A stretch of DNA of 7,813 nucleotides from Pseudomonadota bacterium (GCA_027486155.1 JAIXPR010000263.1:1-7813); one strand, 5' to 3'. Positions 1-6,120 are shown, counted from the first letter of the stretch. Numbers and translations are program-made. Notes: generated by a model from the letters alone, not told the origin.

Positions 1-236
1 AATGCCTCCTCAGCGGATTCGGCGGTGATTACCTTATATCCAGCCCGCTCCACCATCAGTTGAAGCATGTTGAGCTGGTCTGAGTCGTCATCGATGATGA
101 GCACCGAGTTCTGGCGATTTTTTTTCGGTTTAACATCGTAAGAGTAATCCCAGTCGCTACCGAGATCCTCGCCGTTCATCTCACCAAAACCTTCCCGAAG
201 AGCGCCGTTTCTCTTGTTTCCGCGTGCGTGACCCAT
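1..236 (-). CDS. Response-regulator receiver protein, N-terminal part (cut by window edge)
   Basis: Reading leftward from the ATG at 234-236, the frame stays open to the window edge and gives 78 residues. Residues 1-43 are hydrophilic and have no recognisable domain. From residue 44 the sequence SVLIIDDDSDQLNMLQLMVE is a classic receiver start: beta-1 strand, the acidic metal-binding cluster at D49-D51, then helix 1. It is followed by AGYKVITAESAEEA, the usual second strand and helix. The phosphoacceptor aspartate and any output domain lie outside the window, so the output cannot be named. The start is supported by GGGAG (244-248 on the plus strand) seven bases upstream; an in-frame Met20 is a less likely start. 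Family knowledge: such domains accept phosphate from histidine kinases. The ~43-residue N-terminal tail ahead of the receiver fold is unusual. The ribosome binding site sits in an 11-base inverted repeat. Confidence 0.85.
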   Translation of the reverse strand, partial: MGHARGNKRNGALREGFGEMNGEDLGSDWDYSYDVKPKKNRQNSVLIIDDDSDQLNMLQLMVERAGYKVITAESAEEA

Positions 237-238
237 AT

Positions 239-354
239 CGCTACTCCCGTAAATATCCGTATCGTGTCCCAGCACCCCCAGAATCGTGGATTCCCCGGTT
301 AATGCCTTAAGAATGGGAATCGACACCTCGGGCACTATTCTTTCGGGAGTAGCG
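239..354 (-). repeat. Nested inverted repeats covering the receiver gene's leader and ribosome binding site
   Basis: Positions 239-249 (CGCTACTCCCG) and 344-354 (CGGGAGTAGCG) form a perfect 11-base inverted repeat 94 bases apart. Between them, 289-295 (GATTCCC) and 315-321 (GGGAATC) form a second perfect inverted repeat, and TTAA at 299-302 and 307-310 can pair inside it. On the minus-strand transcript the inner outer-arm contains the GGGAG ribosome binding site of the receiver gene. A transcript starting beyond 354 could therefore fold that site into a helix. The repeats are seen directly; a regulatory role is inference. Confidence 0.4.
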
Positions 355-365
355 CCATTTTGTGC

Positions 366-383
366 GGCGCCGGGCGCCTTTTT
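366..383 (+). terminator. Terminator-like GC hairpin with T run
   Basis: GGCGC (366-370), a CGG loop and GCGCC (374-378) form a 5-bp all-GC stem followed directly by TTTTT (379-383). This is the shape of an intrinsic terminator on the plus strand. No plus-strand gene lies upstream within the window, so it would have to act on a leader or other non-coding transcript, or it is a chance match. The stem is short for a strong terminator. Confidence 0.3.
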
Positions 384-462
384 GCCCCCTGAGCTATCGG
401 GCACTGCTGGGCTTCGCCCCCGGGAGGCCGTTCCTCCACTTCAGCTCAATGAAGCAGAGGAA

Positions 463-491
463 TTGACTTTGCCTATCTTGTTGTTTTAACT
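463..491 (+). promoter_or_regulatory. Candidate promoter for the arginine operon
   Basis: TTGACT (463-468) is a good -35 match. Seventeen bases later TTAACT (486-491) is a weak -10 match, three of six to the consensus. Transcription would start near 498, leaving a leader of about 170 bases before the first start codon. That leader would contain the palindrome at 590-604 and the hairpin at 612-651. No ArgR-type box was recognised. Confidence 0.3.
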
Positions 492-589
492 GAGAGGTTC
501 TGGTCGGCGGTTGTTACCTCACTTGGGTCAGGGTCCCTCCTGCGCTTTTGAGCCCTCTCGCTCCTCCAGCAGAGACTGGCACCTACCCG

Positions 590-604
590 TGCGAGAATCT
601 CGTA
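590..604. promoter_or_regulatory. Palindrome upstream of the arginine operon, possible operator
   Basis: TGCGAGAATCTCGTA is a near-perfect palindrome: the arms CGAGA and TCTCG surround a central A, and the match extends outward to T590/A604 with one mismatched pair. It lies about 50 bases before the ribosome binding site of the first arg gene. A dimeric repressor site is possible, but no known operator consensus is recognised. Confidence 0.25.
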
Positions 605-611
605 TCCACTA

Positions 612-651
612 GCGGGGGATGCGGGATGCCCGATGAGAGATGTACCCCCGC
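612..651 (+). promoter_or_regulatory. GC-rich leader hairpin beside the operon's ribosome binding site
   Basis: GCGGGGG (612-618) pairs perfectly with CCCCCGC (645-651), a 7-bp all-GC helix. It encloses a smaller hairpin, CGGG (622-625) with CCCG (629-632). The outer stem ends two bases before the AAGGA ribosome binding site at 654-658. In mRNA it would sit against the ribosome landing site and could affect initiation. The pairing is seen in the sequence; any regulatory role is inferred. Confidence 0.4.
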
Positions 652-666
652 ACAAGGACTCGCGAG

Positions 667-1053
667 ATGATTCGAAAGGCTACCCTCAACGATATTCCCA
701 AGATTTTGGAGCTGGTCAACGCTAACCTCGGCACACTCTTGCCACGCACCACGCAGGATTATGAGGAGCTTATCGAAACCACGTACGTATTTGAGAAAGA
801 CGGTCGTATCGTGGGCAGCTGCGTGTTAGAGATCTATAGCCCCAAAATAGCGGAGATTCGCTCCTTCGTTGTGCACCAAGACTTCCGCGGTGAGGGTGTT
901 GGAAAGGCGCTCATCGGGGAGGCGGTCTCCGAGGCTCGAAGTCGCAACATCCGAGAGATCATGGTGGTTACCTCGGCGCGTGAATACTTCGAGAAACAAA
1001 ATTTCGGAGCGTGCCTCAACGAGAAGTTCGCTCTCTTTTGGAACGGTCGGTAA
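667..1053 (+). CDS. argA: Short GNAT acetyltransferase, probable N-acetylglutamate synthase
   Basis: A 128-residue single-domain GNAT protein. The acetyl-CoA loop is visible as R74-G-E-G-V-G79, preceded by strand 4 with AEIRSFVV (62-69) and followed by the YFEKQNFG motif (107-114). The N-terminus MIRKAT and the LPRT segment (25-28) resemble the short, kinase-less N-acetylglutamate synthases, which carry a similar EIRS-V strand. Those enzymes transfer acetyl from acetyl-CoA to glutamate, the first step of arginine synthesis in the cytoplasm. argC follows after 4 bases and argB after that, so context supports the role strongly. I chose ATG 667 because AAGGA (654-658) sits eight bases upstream and the protein then begins at the domain start; an upstream ATG at 640 would add nine residues with a poorer ribosome site. 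Another GNAT substrate remains possible. Confidence 0.75.
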   Translation: MIRKATLNDIPKILELVNANLGTLLPRTTQDYEELIETTYVFEKDGRIVGSCVLEIYSPKIAEIRSFVVHQDFRGEGVGKALIGEAVSEARSRNIREIMVVTSAREYFEKQNFGACLNEKFALFWNGR

Positions 1054-1057
1054 CGAG

Positions 1058-2107
1058 ATGAAGAAGAGATTCGGTGTCGCGATAATCGGTGGAAGTGGAT
1101 ACGGCGCGGGGGAAACGATCCGACTCCTCTCCCTCCACCCAGATATTGAGGTGTGCGGCGTTTCATCACGTTCCCACGTCGGCAAGCCGATCACAACCAT
1201 TCACTCGCACCTCTTGGGTATCAGCGACCTCTCCTTTGAAGAGTCGCCTACCATGGAGACCCTCAGGCGTTATGAGAAGAGCGCAATCATCCTCGCCATG
1301 CCGAGCGGACTCGCCGTACCAACCGTTGAAAAACTCTTAGCGGGGGATTTGCCTGAGACAACCTCGATCATCGACCTCTCTGGCGACCTGCGCCTCACCG
1401 ACCAAGCGCAGCATGAAAAGTTTTACGCCGAGGTGCCATTCGCTCCTGAGGTCCGTCACCGCTTTGTCTACGGACTCCCCGAGGTAACAAAAACACCTCA
1501 AACAGCCCGATTTATAACGAACCCGGGATGTCTCGCCACAGGCGCCATCATGGCGCTCGCCCCACTTCGGAGCTTCAAGCTCGAACGAACTGTAATCGTT
1601 GACGCGAAAACCGGCACCTCTGGAGCTGGAAGAGAGCCCCAAGCTTCCATGCATCATCCGAGTCGGTGCCTCGACTTCACCGCGTACAAGGTTCTCGCTC
1701 ATCGACATGAGCCGGAGGTCCTTCAGGCCCTGGGAGAGGCTTTTTCAAAGGAACATTCGATGATGTTTGTTCCTCATCTTATCCCTACCTCGCGCGGTGA
1801 ATTCATAACCGCCTACGCGACCCTTACCAATCGCGAGAGCGAAACGACCGTTCGAGAGGCGTTCTCCTCGAGGTACAAGGACTCTCCATTCGTGCGCCTC
1901 CGCGCTAACCCTCCCCGATTAGTGGATGTCGTGGGCACAAACTTCTGCGATATCTGCGTGACCGTTCGCGATGGACAGGTTGTCGTCATGACCGCGCTCG
2001 ACAATCTCGGTAAGGGCATGGCGGGTCAAGCGATTCAAAATCTTAACATCATCTTTGGACTACCTCAGGGGCGGGGGCTCCTGCACGCGTCCCTCGGACC
2101 TGTATAG
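1058..2107 (+). CDS. argC: N-acetyl-gamma-glutamyl-phosphate reductase
   Basis: A 349-residue protein, the usual length for ArgC. It reduces N-acetylglutamyl phosphate with NADPH to the semialdehyde, the third step of arginine synthesis. The dinucleotide-binding loop is GGSGYGAGE (11-19). The catalytic cysteine is C158 in ITNPGCLATG. The DAKTGTSGAGR segment and HRHEPE (H215, H217) give the expected substrate and catalytic-base region. The C-terminal GTNFCDICV and DNLGKGMAGQAIQNLN are also typical. The same frame is open back to 869, but that stretch overlaps the acetyltransferase and precedes the conserved domain start. ATG 1058, four bases after the upstream stop, fits the family, and its weak ribosome site suggests translational coupling. 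The TAG stop overlaps the AGGAG ribosome site of argB. No missing residues were noticed. Confidence 0.96.
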   Translation: MKKRFGVAIIGGSGYGAGETIRLLSLHPDIEVCGVSSRSHVGKPITTIHSHLLGISDLSFEESPTMETLRRYEKSAIILAMPSGLAVPTVEKLLAGDLPETTSIIDLSGDLRLTDQAQHEKFYAEVPFAPEVRHRFVYGLPEVTKTPQTARFITNPGCLATGAIMALAPLRSFKLERTVIVDAKTGTSGAGREPQASMHHPSRCLDFTAYKVLAHRHEPEVLQALGEAFSKEHSMMFVPHLIPTSRGEFITAYATLTNRESETTVREAFSSRYKDSPFVRLRANPPRLVDVVGTNFCDICVTVRDGQVVVMTALDNLGKGMAGQAIQNLNIIFGLPQGRGLLHASLGPV

Positions 2108-2116
2108 GAGAGCAGC

Positions 2117-2962
2117 ATGACAACTCAAACCGCGACAACGATCTCCGCTTCGTATCCCAAAATTCGTGATCTCTGTGGCAAAACGGTGGTGATCAAGTAC
2201 GGTGGAGCGGCCATGGAGGATGAAGACACCCGACACCTCGTATGCCAAGAGGTAGCGGCGCTCAATGAATTGTCGATACCGGTGGTTGTGGTACACGGCG
2301 GTGGAAAAGAGATCTCTCGCATGATGGAGCGGGTCGGACTTGTCCCGCAGTTCATCGAAGGTCTCCGTGTTACCGATCCCGAAGCGATGAAAATAACGGA
2401 GATGGTTCTCTCTGGCAGCATAAACAGCGACCTCGTCTCCCGTATTACTAGATCAGGAGCTCCCGCTCTCGGCTTGAGCGGAAGGGACGCGCGATTGATC
2501 GAGGCGAAAAAACTCAAAGGGAGAAACGGCGAAGACCTCGGACAAACCGGAGAGGTTGCGTCTACCAACACAGCCCCCATTCTGACGGCGCTACGCGGAG
2601 GTTTCGTTCCCGTGGTATCCCCAGTGGGAGAAACCGTCGAGGGAGAGCCACTCAACCTGAATGCTGACTACGCGGCCGCCGCCATAGCCGGAGCGCTCAA
2701 CGCTGAAAGTTGCGTCTTTCTGACCGACGTGGCGGGGGTTAAGAAGAACGGCGAAGTTCAACCTTCACTCTCTCAATCCGAGATAGAACAGCTCATTAAC
2801 GAGGGGGTCATCACCGGTGGCATGATCCCCAAGGTGCAGTGCGCCCTTCGCGCGCTTGAAGCAGGATGCGCTCGGGCGGTCATTTGTGACGCCTCCCGCC
2901 CCCTTATTATCTCCTCAGCCCTCACGGGGAGTGAGGCGAGCGGGACGACCATCTCCCGATAA
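2117..2962 (+). CDS. argB: Acetylglutamate kinase
   Basis: A 281-residue amino-acid-kinase-family enzyme that phosphorylates N-acetylglutamate with ATP, the second and usually controlling step of arginine synthesis. Visible motifs are VVIKYGGAAM with K27, VVVHGGGKEI, GLRVTD, GLSGRDARLI, LNLNADYAAAAIA with D184, FLTDVAGV and GGMIPKV with K239. K27, D184 and K239 match the catalytic Lys/Asp/Lys set of the family. KYGGxAM and a short helix before it resemble the hexameric, arginine-inhibited type. However, the C-terminus reads VICDASRPLIIS where that type usually has a DGR-x-x-H/N-A-x-L-L-E-I-F stretch, so feedback control is uncertain. AGGAG (2106-2110) six bases before ATG 2117 sets the start. 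It is the last gene of the operon; a strong hairpin follows at 3024-3058. Confidence 0.96.
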   Translation: MTTQTATTISASYPKIRDLCGKTVVIKYGGAAMEDEDTRHLVCQEVAALNELSIPVVVVHGGGKEISRMMERVGLVPQFIEGLRVTDPEAMKITEMVLSGSINSDLVSRITRSGAPALGLSGRDARLIEAKKLKGRNGEDLGQTGEVASTNTAPILTALRGGFVPVVSPVGETVEGEPLNLNADYAAAAIAGALNAESCVFLTDVAGVKKNGEVQPSLSQSEIEQLINEGVITGGMIPKVQCALRALEAGCARAVICDASRPLIISSALTGSEASGTTISR

Positions 2963-3023
2963 CGCGCGGCCCCGGTCGGGCTCTACGAGCGAGGTATCTT
3001 GCCCTGGAAAGATGCGCCGTAGT

Positions 3024-3058
3024 GGGGAAAGTCCGTCCTTATTTTGAGGACTTACCCC
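3024..3058 (+). terminator. Strong hairpin after argB, probable operon end
   Basis: GGGG (3024-3027) and AAGTCC (3029-3034) pair with GGACTT (3048-3053) and CCCC (3055-3058), giving a 10-bp stem with one A-A mismatch and a 13-base loop. It lies about 60 bases after the argB stop and before the yebC promoter candidate. There is no T run after it, so it could act as a factor-assisted terminator or 3' stabiliser. The loop's GTCC can compete for pairing with AGGAC, giving an alternative fold. Confidence 0.45.
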
Positions 3059-3067
3059 CTCCCCTAT

Positions 3068-3095
3068 TTGCCTGAACCCATTATTTAGCGATACT
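3068..3095 (+). promoter_or_regulatory. Candidate yebC promoter
   Basis: TTGCCT (3068-3073) and GATACT (3090-3095) are spaced 16 bases apart and each match the sigma-70 consensus at four of six positions. Transcription from here would give a short leader of roughly 35-40 bases. The position, between the argB hairpin and the yebC start, is what makes it plausible. Confidence 0.35.
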
Positions 3096-3118
3096 CTGGC
3101 GGTAAAACACTCCGTCAG
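3096..3118 (+). promoter_or_regulatory. Hairpin in the yebC leader
   Basis: CTGGCGG (3096-3102) pairs with CCGTCAG (3112-3118) as a 7-bp stem with one G-U pair and a 9-base loop. It lies between the promoter candidate and the GGAG ribosome site (3128-3131), so it would be at or near the very 5' end of the transcript, where it may protect the mRNA. Function is inferred. Confidence 0.3.
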
Positions 3119-3137
3119 TTGGTATCTGGAGATCTCT

Positions 3138-3857
3138 ATGGGCCGTATCTTTGAAAAACGAAAAGACCGTATGTTTGCTCGCTGGGCGAAGAACGCTAAG
3201 GCGTTTACCAAGCTCGGCAAAGAGATCGCGATCTCGGTAAAGCTCTCCGGCCCACATCCAGAGAGCAACCCCCGTCTGCGCATGGCGATTCAAACCGCGC
3301 GTTCCCTCAACATGCCGAAGGACCGCATCGAAGCGGCTATTAAAAGAGCGAGCTCGAAGGATCAAGCGGACCTTAACGAGATAACCTACGAGGGGTTCGC
3401 CCCTCACGGTGTTGGACTCTTTATTGAGGCCGCGACCGATAACCCTACTCGTACTGTCGCGAACGTACGAAACATCCTCACGAAGCACGAAGGAAATTTG
3501 GCTACCACCGGCGCACTTGAATACATCTTCGACCGTAAGGGAGTATTCAAGATAGTTCCTCCCGCAGGAGATCTCGAGGATCTTGAGTTGGATCTCATCG
3601 ACTACGGCCTTGAGGAGATATTCGAAGCTGATGACGGGCTACTCATCTACTGCAACTTCAAACAGTTCGGCGATCTCCAGAAGGCGCTTGAGGCTCGGGG
3701 AGTTGAGGTGAAAAGCGCGTCCTCTCAACGCGTTCCCTCAAACTTCATCAAGGTTAATGCCGAGCAGGAGCAAGAGATCCAAAAGATCATCGACAAGCTA
3801 GAGGAGGACGACGATGTTCAAACCGTCTTCCACAACATGCAATCGGAAGCCGAGTAA
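3138..3857 (+). CDS. yebC: YebC/TACO1-family protein
   Basis: A 239-residue protein of the usual length for the family. The N-terminus MGRIFEKRKDRMFARWAKNA, followed by FTKLGKEI, is the GRxFExRK variant rather than the E. coli AGHSKWANIK form. SNPRLRMAIQTARSLNMPKDRIEAAIKRA (about 43-71), ITYEGFAPHGVGLFIEAATDN (82-102) and RTVANVRNILTKHEGNL are diagnostic. The C-terminal third is acidic. Family knowledge: YebC proteins were long annotated as transcription regulators. Later work on bacterial and mitochondrial members supports a role in translation, relieving ribosome stalling at proline-rich stretches. GGAG (3128-3131) six bases upstream sets the start. The gene has its own promoter candidate, so it is probably not part of the arg operon. 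Its stop is nine bases from the stop of the convergent kinase gene. Confidence 0.95.
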   Translation: MGRIFEKRKDRMFARWAKNAKAFTKLGKEIAISVKLSGPHPESNPRLRMAIQTARSLNMPKDRIEAAIKRASSKDQADLNEITYEGFAPHGVGLFIEAATDNPTRTVANVRNILTKHEGNLATTGALEYIFDRKGVFKIVPPAGDLEDLELDLIDYGLEEIFEADDGLLIYCNFKQFGDLQKALEARGVEVKSASSQRVPSNFIKVNAEQEQEIQKIIDKLEEDDDVQTVFHNMQSEAE

Positions 3858-3866
3858 CGAGTTCTC

Positions 3867-5927
3867 TTAGGGGCGCTCTGTCCTGCCGGACAGCGGCCTC
3901 CCAAAGATAATTCGCGCGAGCAATCCACCCAACATACCGGCCATAAGCGGGATGACAACGGGAAGCGCTAGGCCAAGCAAGAAGATGAGGTAGTGGCTTG
4001 CCACTACCCCGCATAACCCTCCGACGATGTATACCGGGAGCATGGAGCTGGTGGATAAAAGGATCACCAGCACAGCACCAGCGGTCAAGACAAACTGCGC
4101 GCAAAACTCCCATTGAATCGGCAACCTTCTAATCCAATCCCTTGAAAGAAGATTAGATGTCGCGGTGGCGTGAAGCTCGGTGCTGGATGTTACGGAATCG
4201 AAGGGGGTAGCAAATACGCGTCGCGGCGTTCTCTCCGTTGCCCCTCTCTGAGTGAACCCAACGAACACGATCTTATCCTTAAAAACTTCGCGCGGTAGTG
4301 GACGCTCGCTCGAAACGACCACGCCATACGGAACTGTGGGAATCGTGCCCGTTGGACCGTAGTGATTGAGTAATGAACGAGCTCCAGGACGCCCCTCCTT
4401 TAAGAGGGGTCTGCTGGCAGCCTCAGAGAGAAATGGCACCTCTGGGAACGTCTCTGACTTAGACAGCGGAAGATCCCACACCCGTCCGAACGATAGGGGC
4501 AACGTGACATCAGCAATACCCAAAGCCTTTTCAGCGAGCATGTCGGAGGGACGCGAGATTCGTTGCTCAACCGGTACCTGTGTCGACGGAGACGACGAAG
4601 ATATCGACGCCACCCCGAGGACGGTAGGGAGGCTCTCAATCGCCGTGGCGAGCGCAGAATCGCTATCCAGTGCGGATGAATTACCATCGAAGATATCATC
4701 AAATACAACCCGTTTCGGCGCATACGGAGCGAGAGTGCGTACGAGCTTTGCCTGTAGCTCCCGTGGCGACGCTGCCGCAACAGGCATTGGCGGATCAGTG
4801 GCATCGGGCTCGTCAACGGCGACTATGGTGACGTCACTACGGGGTTGTTTAGGACCCCGTACGCGGAAGAGATGATCAAGGTACTCAAGCTCAATTCGGG
4901 CGGATATATCGTTGAGCGCAAGAGGAATGGTTATGAGGCCTATTATTACGGCCAGCAGCACATACCTCACAATTGGTCCCGACCCTAGCGAGTCCGGGCT
5001 CCGAGGCGAATTGAGTACCTTCTCCTCAACAGCAACGGAATCGGGCATAGGACTTGAACGAAAATCTTGTGACATCTTCGGCGCATGAATATCCAGGTTA
5101 GCGGCGAAATCCTCGAGCGATCTCATTCTCGCGTCAGGATCAACCTGCAGTAGCCCCATCAACCCCGTAGCGAGCCAATCCGGGATGTCTCGTCGCAACT
5201 CTCGCGGATCACGCGGAGCCTCTTCCACTTTTCGCAAAAGCAAACGAGCCGGAAGATCATCGTCTATCGGCGCGGTCTGCGTCAGAAGTTGATAGAGGAT
5301 CGCGCCAAGCGCGTAGTAATCCACGGCTATGGTGACCGCCCCTCCGAGGACGGCTTCCGGAGCTACGTAAGCCAATGTTCCGAGGATGTCACCGGAATGA
5401 ATGGTAAAGGAAGATGTCGCGCCCCGAGCGACACCGAAGTCAGCTATCTTAAGTTTTCCACATCCATCCATGATGATGTTTGCTGGTTTAAGATCCCGGT
5501 GAATCACCCCTACGGAGTGAATAGCGGCTAACCCCTGCATGATTTGAGTGGCGATCCCCAAAGCCCAGCCAACAGGAAATTCCGGTTCGGACATAAACGC
5601 TTCCAGGGTTGGTCCAGGAAGGTACTCCATTGTGTAGAAAAGAGTATCTTCGTCGTGTCCGATAGCGAAGGTGCGAACCACGTGAGGGTCGTTGATCTCT
5701 TGAGTGAGCCGTACCTCGCTCAGAAAGCGCTGATTAGTTTCCTTTCCGAAATTGCGCTGTGTCCGGAGCACCTTTACGGCAACGGAGGCCTCGCACAGCA
5801 TCTCATCAGCGGCGAGGTACACAGATGCCATGCCTCCCGATCCAAGAGGTTTTATAATTCGGTAGCGATTACCGATAATGTACCCGTCAGGAAGGTGTGA
5901 GAATCCCCCCTCTCCCGCAAAGCCCAT
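3867..5927 (-). CDS. Membrane Ser/Thr protein kinase with C-terminal CHASE2 sensor domain
   Basis: From ATG 5927 the product has 686 residues. Residues 22-280 form a complete Hanks-type kinase: glycine loop GSGGMASV (29-36), ATP lysine K52, helix-C glutamate E71, catalytic loop HRDLKPAN (143-150) with D145, DFG (163-165), a Ser/Thr-rich activation segment (171-178), GTLAYVAPE (183-191) and D203. A ~38-residue linker leads to a membrane helix (about 319-338), then a CHASE2-type extracytoplasmic domain (about 343-595). That domain shows VTIVAVDEP, RVVFDDIFD, LNHYGPTG, KIVFVGFTQRGATE and STELHATATSNLL. Hydrophobic helices at about 608-626, 630-652 and 655-675 end the protein with no effector after them. 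The kinase should face the cytoplasm and CHASE2 the periplasm. ATG 5927 has AAGGA five bases upstream; an in-frame extension to TTG 6065 is possible. Ligand and substrates are unknown. Confidence 0.9.
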   Translation of the reverse strand: MGFAGEGGFSHLPDGYIIGNRYRIIKPLGSGGMASVYLAADEMLCEASVAVKVLRTQRNFGKETNQRFLSEVRLTQEINDPHVVRTFAIGHDEDTLFYTMEYLPGPTLEAFMSEPEFPVGWALGIATQIMQGLAAIHSVGVIHRDLKPANIIMDGCGKLKIADFGVARGATSSFTIHSGDILGTLAYVAPEAVLGGAVTIAVDYYALGAILYQLLTQTAPIDDDLPARLLLRKVEEAPRDPRELRRDIPDWLATGLMGLLQVDPDARMRSLEDFAANLDIHAPKMSQDFRSSPMPDSVAVEEKVLNSPRSPDSLGSGPIVRYVLLAVIIGLITIPLALNDISARIELEYLDHLFRVRGPKQPRSDVTIVAVDEPDATDPPMPVAAASPRELQAKLVRTLAPYAPKRVVFDDIFDGNSSALDSDSALATAIESLPTVLGVASISSSSPSTQVPVEQRISRPSDMLAEKALGIADVTLPLSFGRVWDLPLSKSETFPEVPFLSEAASRPLLKEGRPGARSLLNHYGPTGTIPTVPYGVVVSSERPLPREVFKDKIVFVGFTQRGATERTPRRVFATPFDSVTSSTELHATATSNLLSRDWIRRLPIQWEFCAQFVLTAGAVLVILLSTSSMLPVYIVGGLCGVVASHYLIFLLGLALPVVIPLMAGMLGGLLARIIFGRPLSGRTERP
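3878..3893. terminator. Hairpin at the yebC/kinase convergence
   Basis: CTGTCC (3878-3883), loop TGCC and GGACAG (3888-3893) form a perfect 6-bp hairpin. It lies 21 bases past the yebC stop and inside the last codons of the kinase gene. It is the only clear candidate for ending yebC transcription, because the two stops are just nine bases apart. No T run follows on the plus strand, so it is weak as an intrinsic terminator. Confidence 0.3.
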
Positions 5928-6065
5928 GGAATTCCTTGTAGCCCTCAGCTCACAATAGCTGCAAAAGGGATATCGGCAGTTCTCGCGACCGACCTCAGCC
6001 TTACCAGCTGAATTCGTGGTCCCAAAGGCATTTTCTGGAGTCAGGTGGGAAATACCCCTCCTCAA
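5928..6065 (-). other. In-frame upstream extension of the kinase frame, possibly translated
   Basis: The kinase frame stays open for 46 codons upstream of ATG 5927, to a TTG at 6063-6065. The extension would contain three cysteines close together, C30, C35 and C38 in the long numbering (CRYPFCSYC), a possible metal-binding cluster. A perfect AGGAGG lies at 6057-6062, just inside the TTG, but no ATG or GTG follows it at a normal distance; only an ATT (6051-6053) does. A small hairpin (5946-5961) lies ahead of the better-placed ribosome site for ATG 5927. I treat the extension as unproven. Confidence 0.3.
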
Positions 6066-6120
6066 AAACGGCTAAGATACTGAACTGTCTAGGCAGCTGC
6101 GCTCGCCCGACAGCTCAATC

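Larger units (their letters stand above)
237..666. other. Divergent intergenic region between the receiver gene and the arginine operon
   Basis: About 430 bases separate the two divergent starts. I see no convincing gene. A 67-residue plus-strand frame (286-489) and a 60-residue minus-strand frame (473-655) are open, but neither has a good ribosome binding site or resembles a known protein. The left half holds nested inverted repeats (239-249 with 344-354, and 289-295 with 315-321) and a terminator-like hairpin (366-383). The right half holds a weak promoter candidate, a short palindrome and a GC-rich hairpin next to the ribosome binding site of the arginine operon. Both divergent promoters are expected here. 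Confidence 0.7.

Noticed and set aside
286..489. Plus-strand open frame of 67 residues in the divergent region
   Set aside because: No good ribosome site, no recognisable motif, and it runs through the inverted repeats and the terminator-like hairpin.
577..592. Sigma-54-like TGGCAC...GTGC sequence
   Set aside because: GG and GC are 11 bases apart rather than the required 10, and the rest of the -12 element does not match.
869..1057. Upstream extension of the argC frame
   Set aside because: It overlaps the acetyltransferase in another frame and lies before the conserved ArgC start; ATG 1058 fits the family length.
3023..3040. GGGGAAAGTCC resembling the conserved 5' segment of RNase P RNA
   Set aside because: No further RNase P RNA elements follow and the spacer is far too short; the bases are accounted for by a simple hairpin.
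4366..4875. 169-residue plus-strand open frame inside the kinase gene
   Set aside because: Low-complexity shadow of the CHASE2 coding region on the other strand; the minus-strand frame has clear domains.
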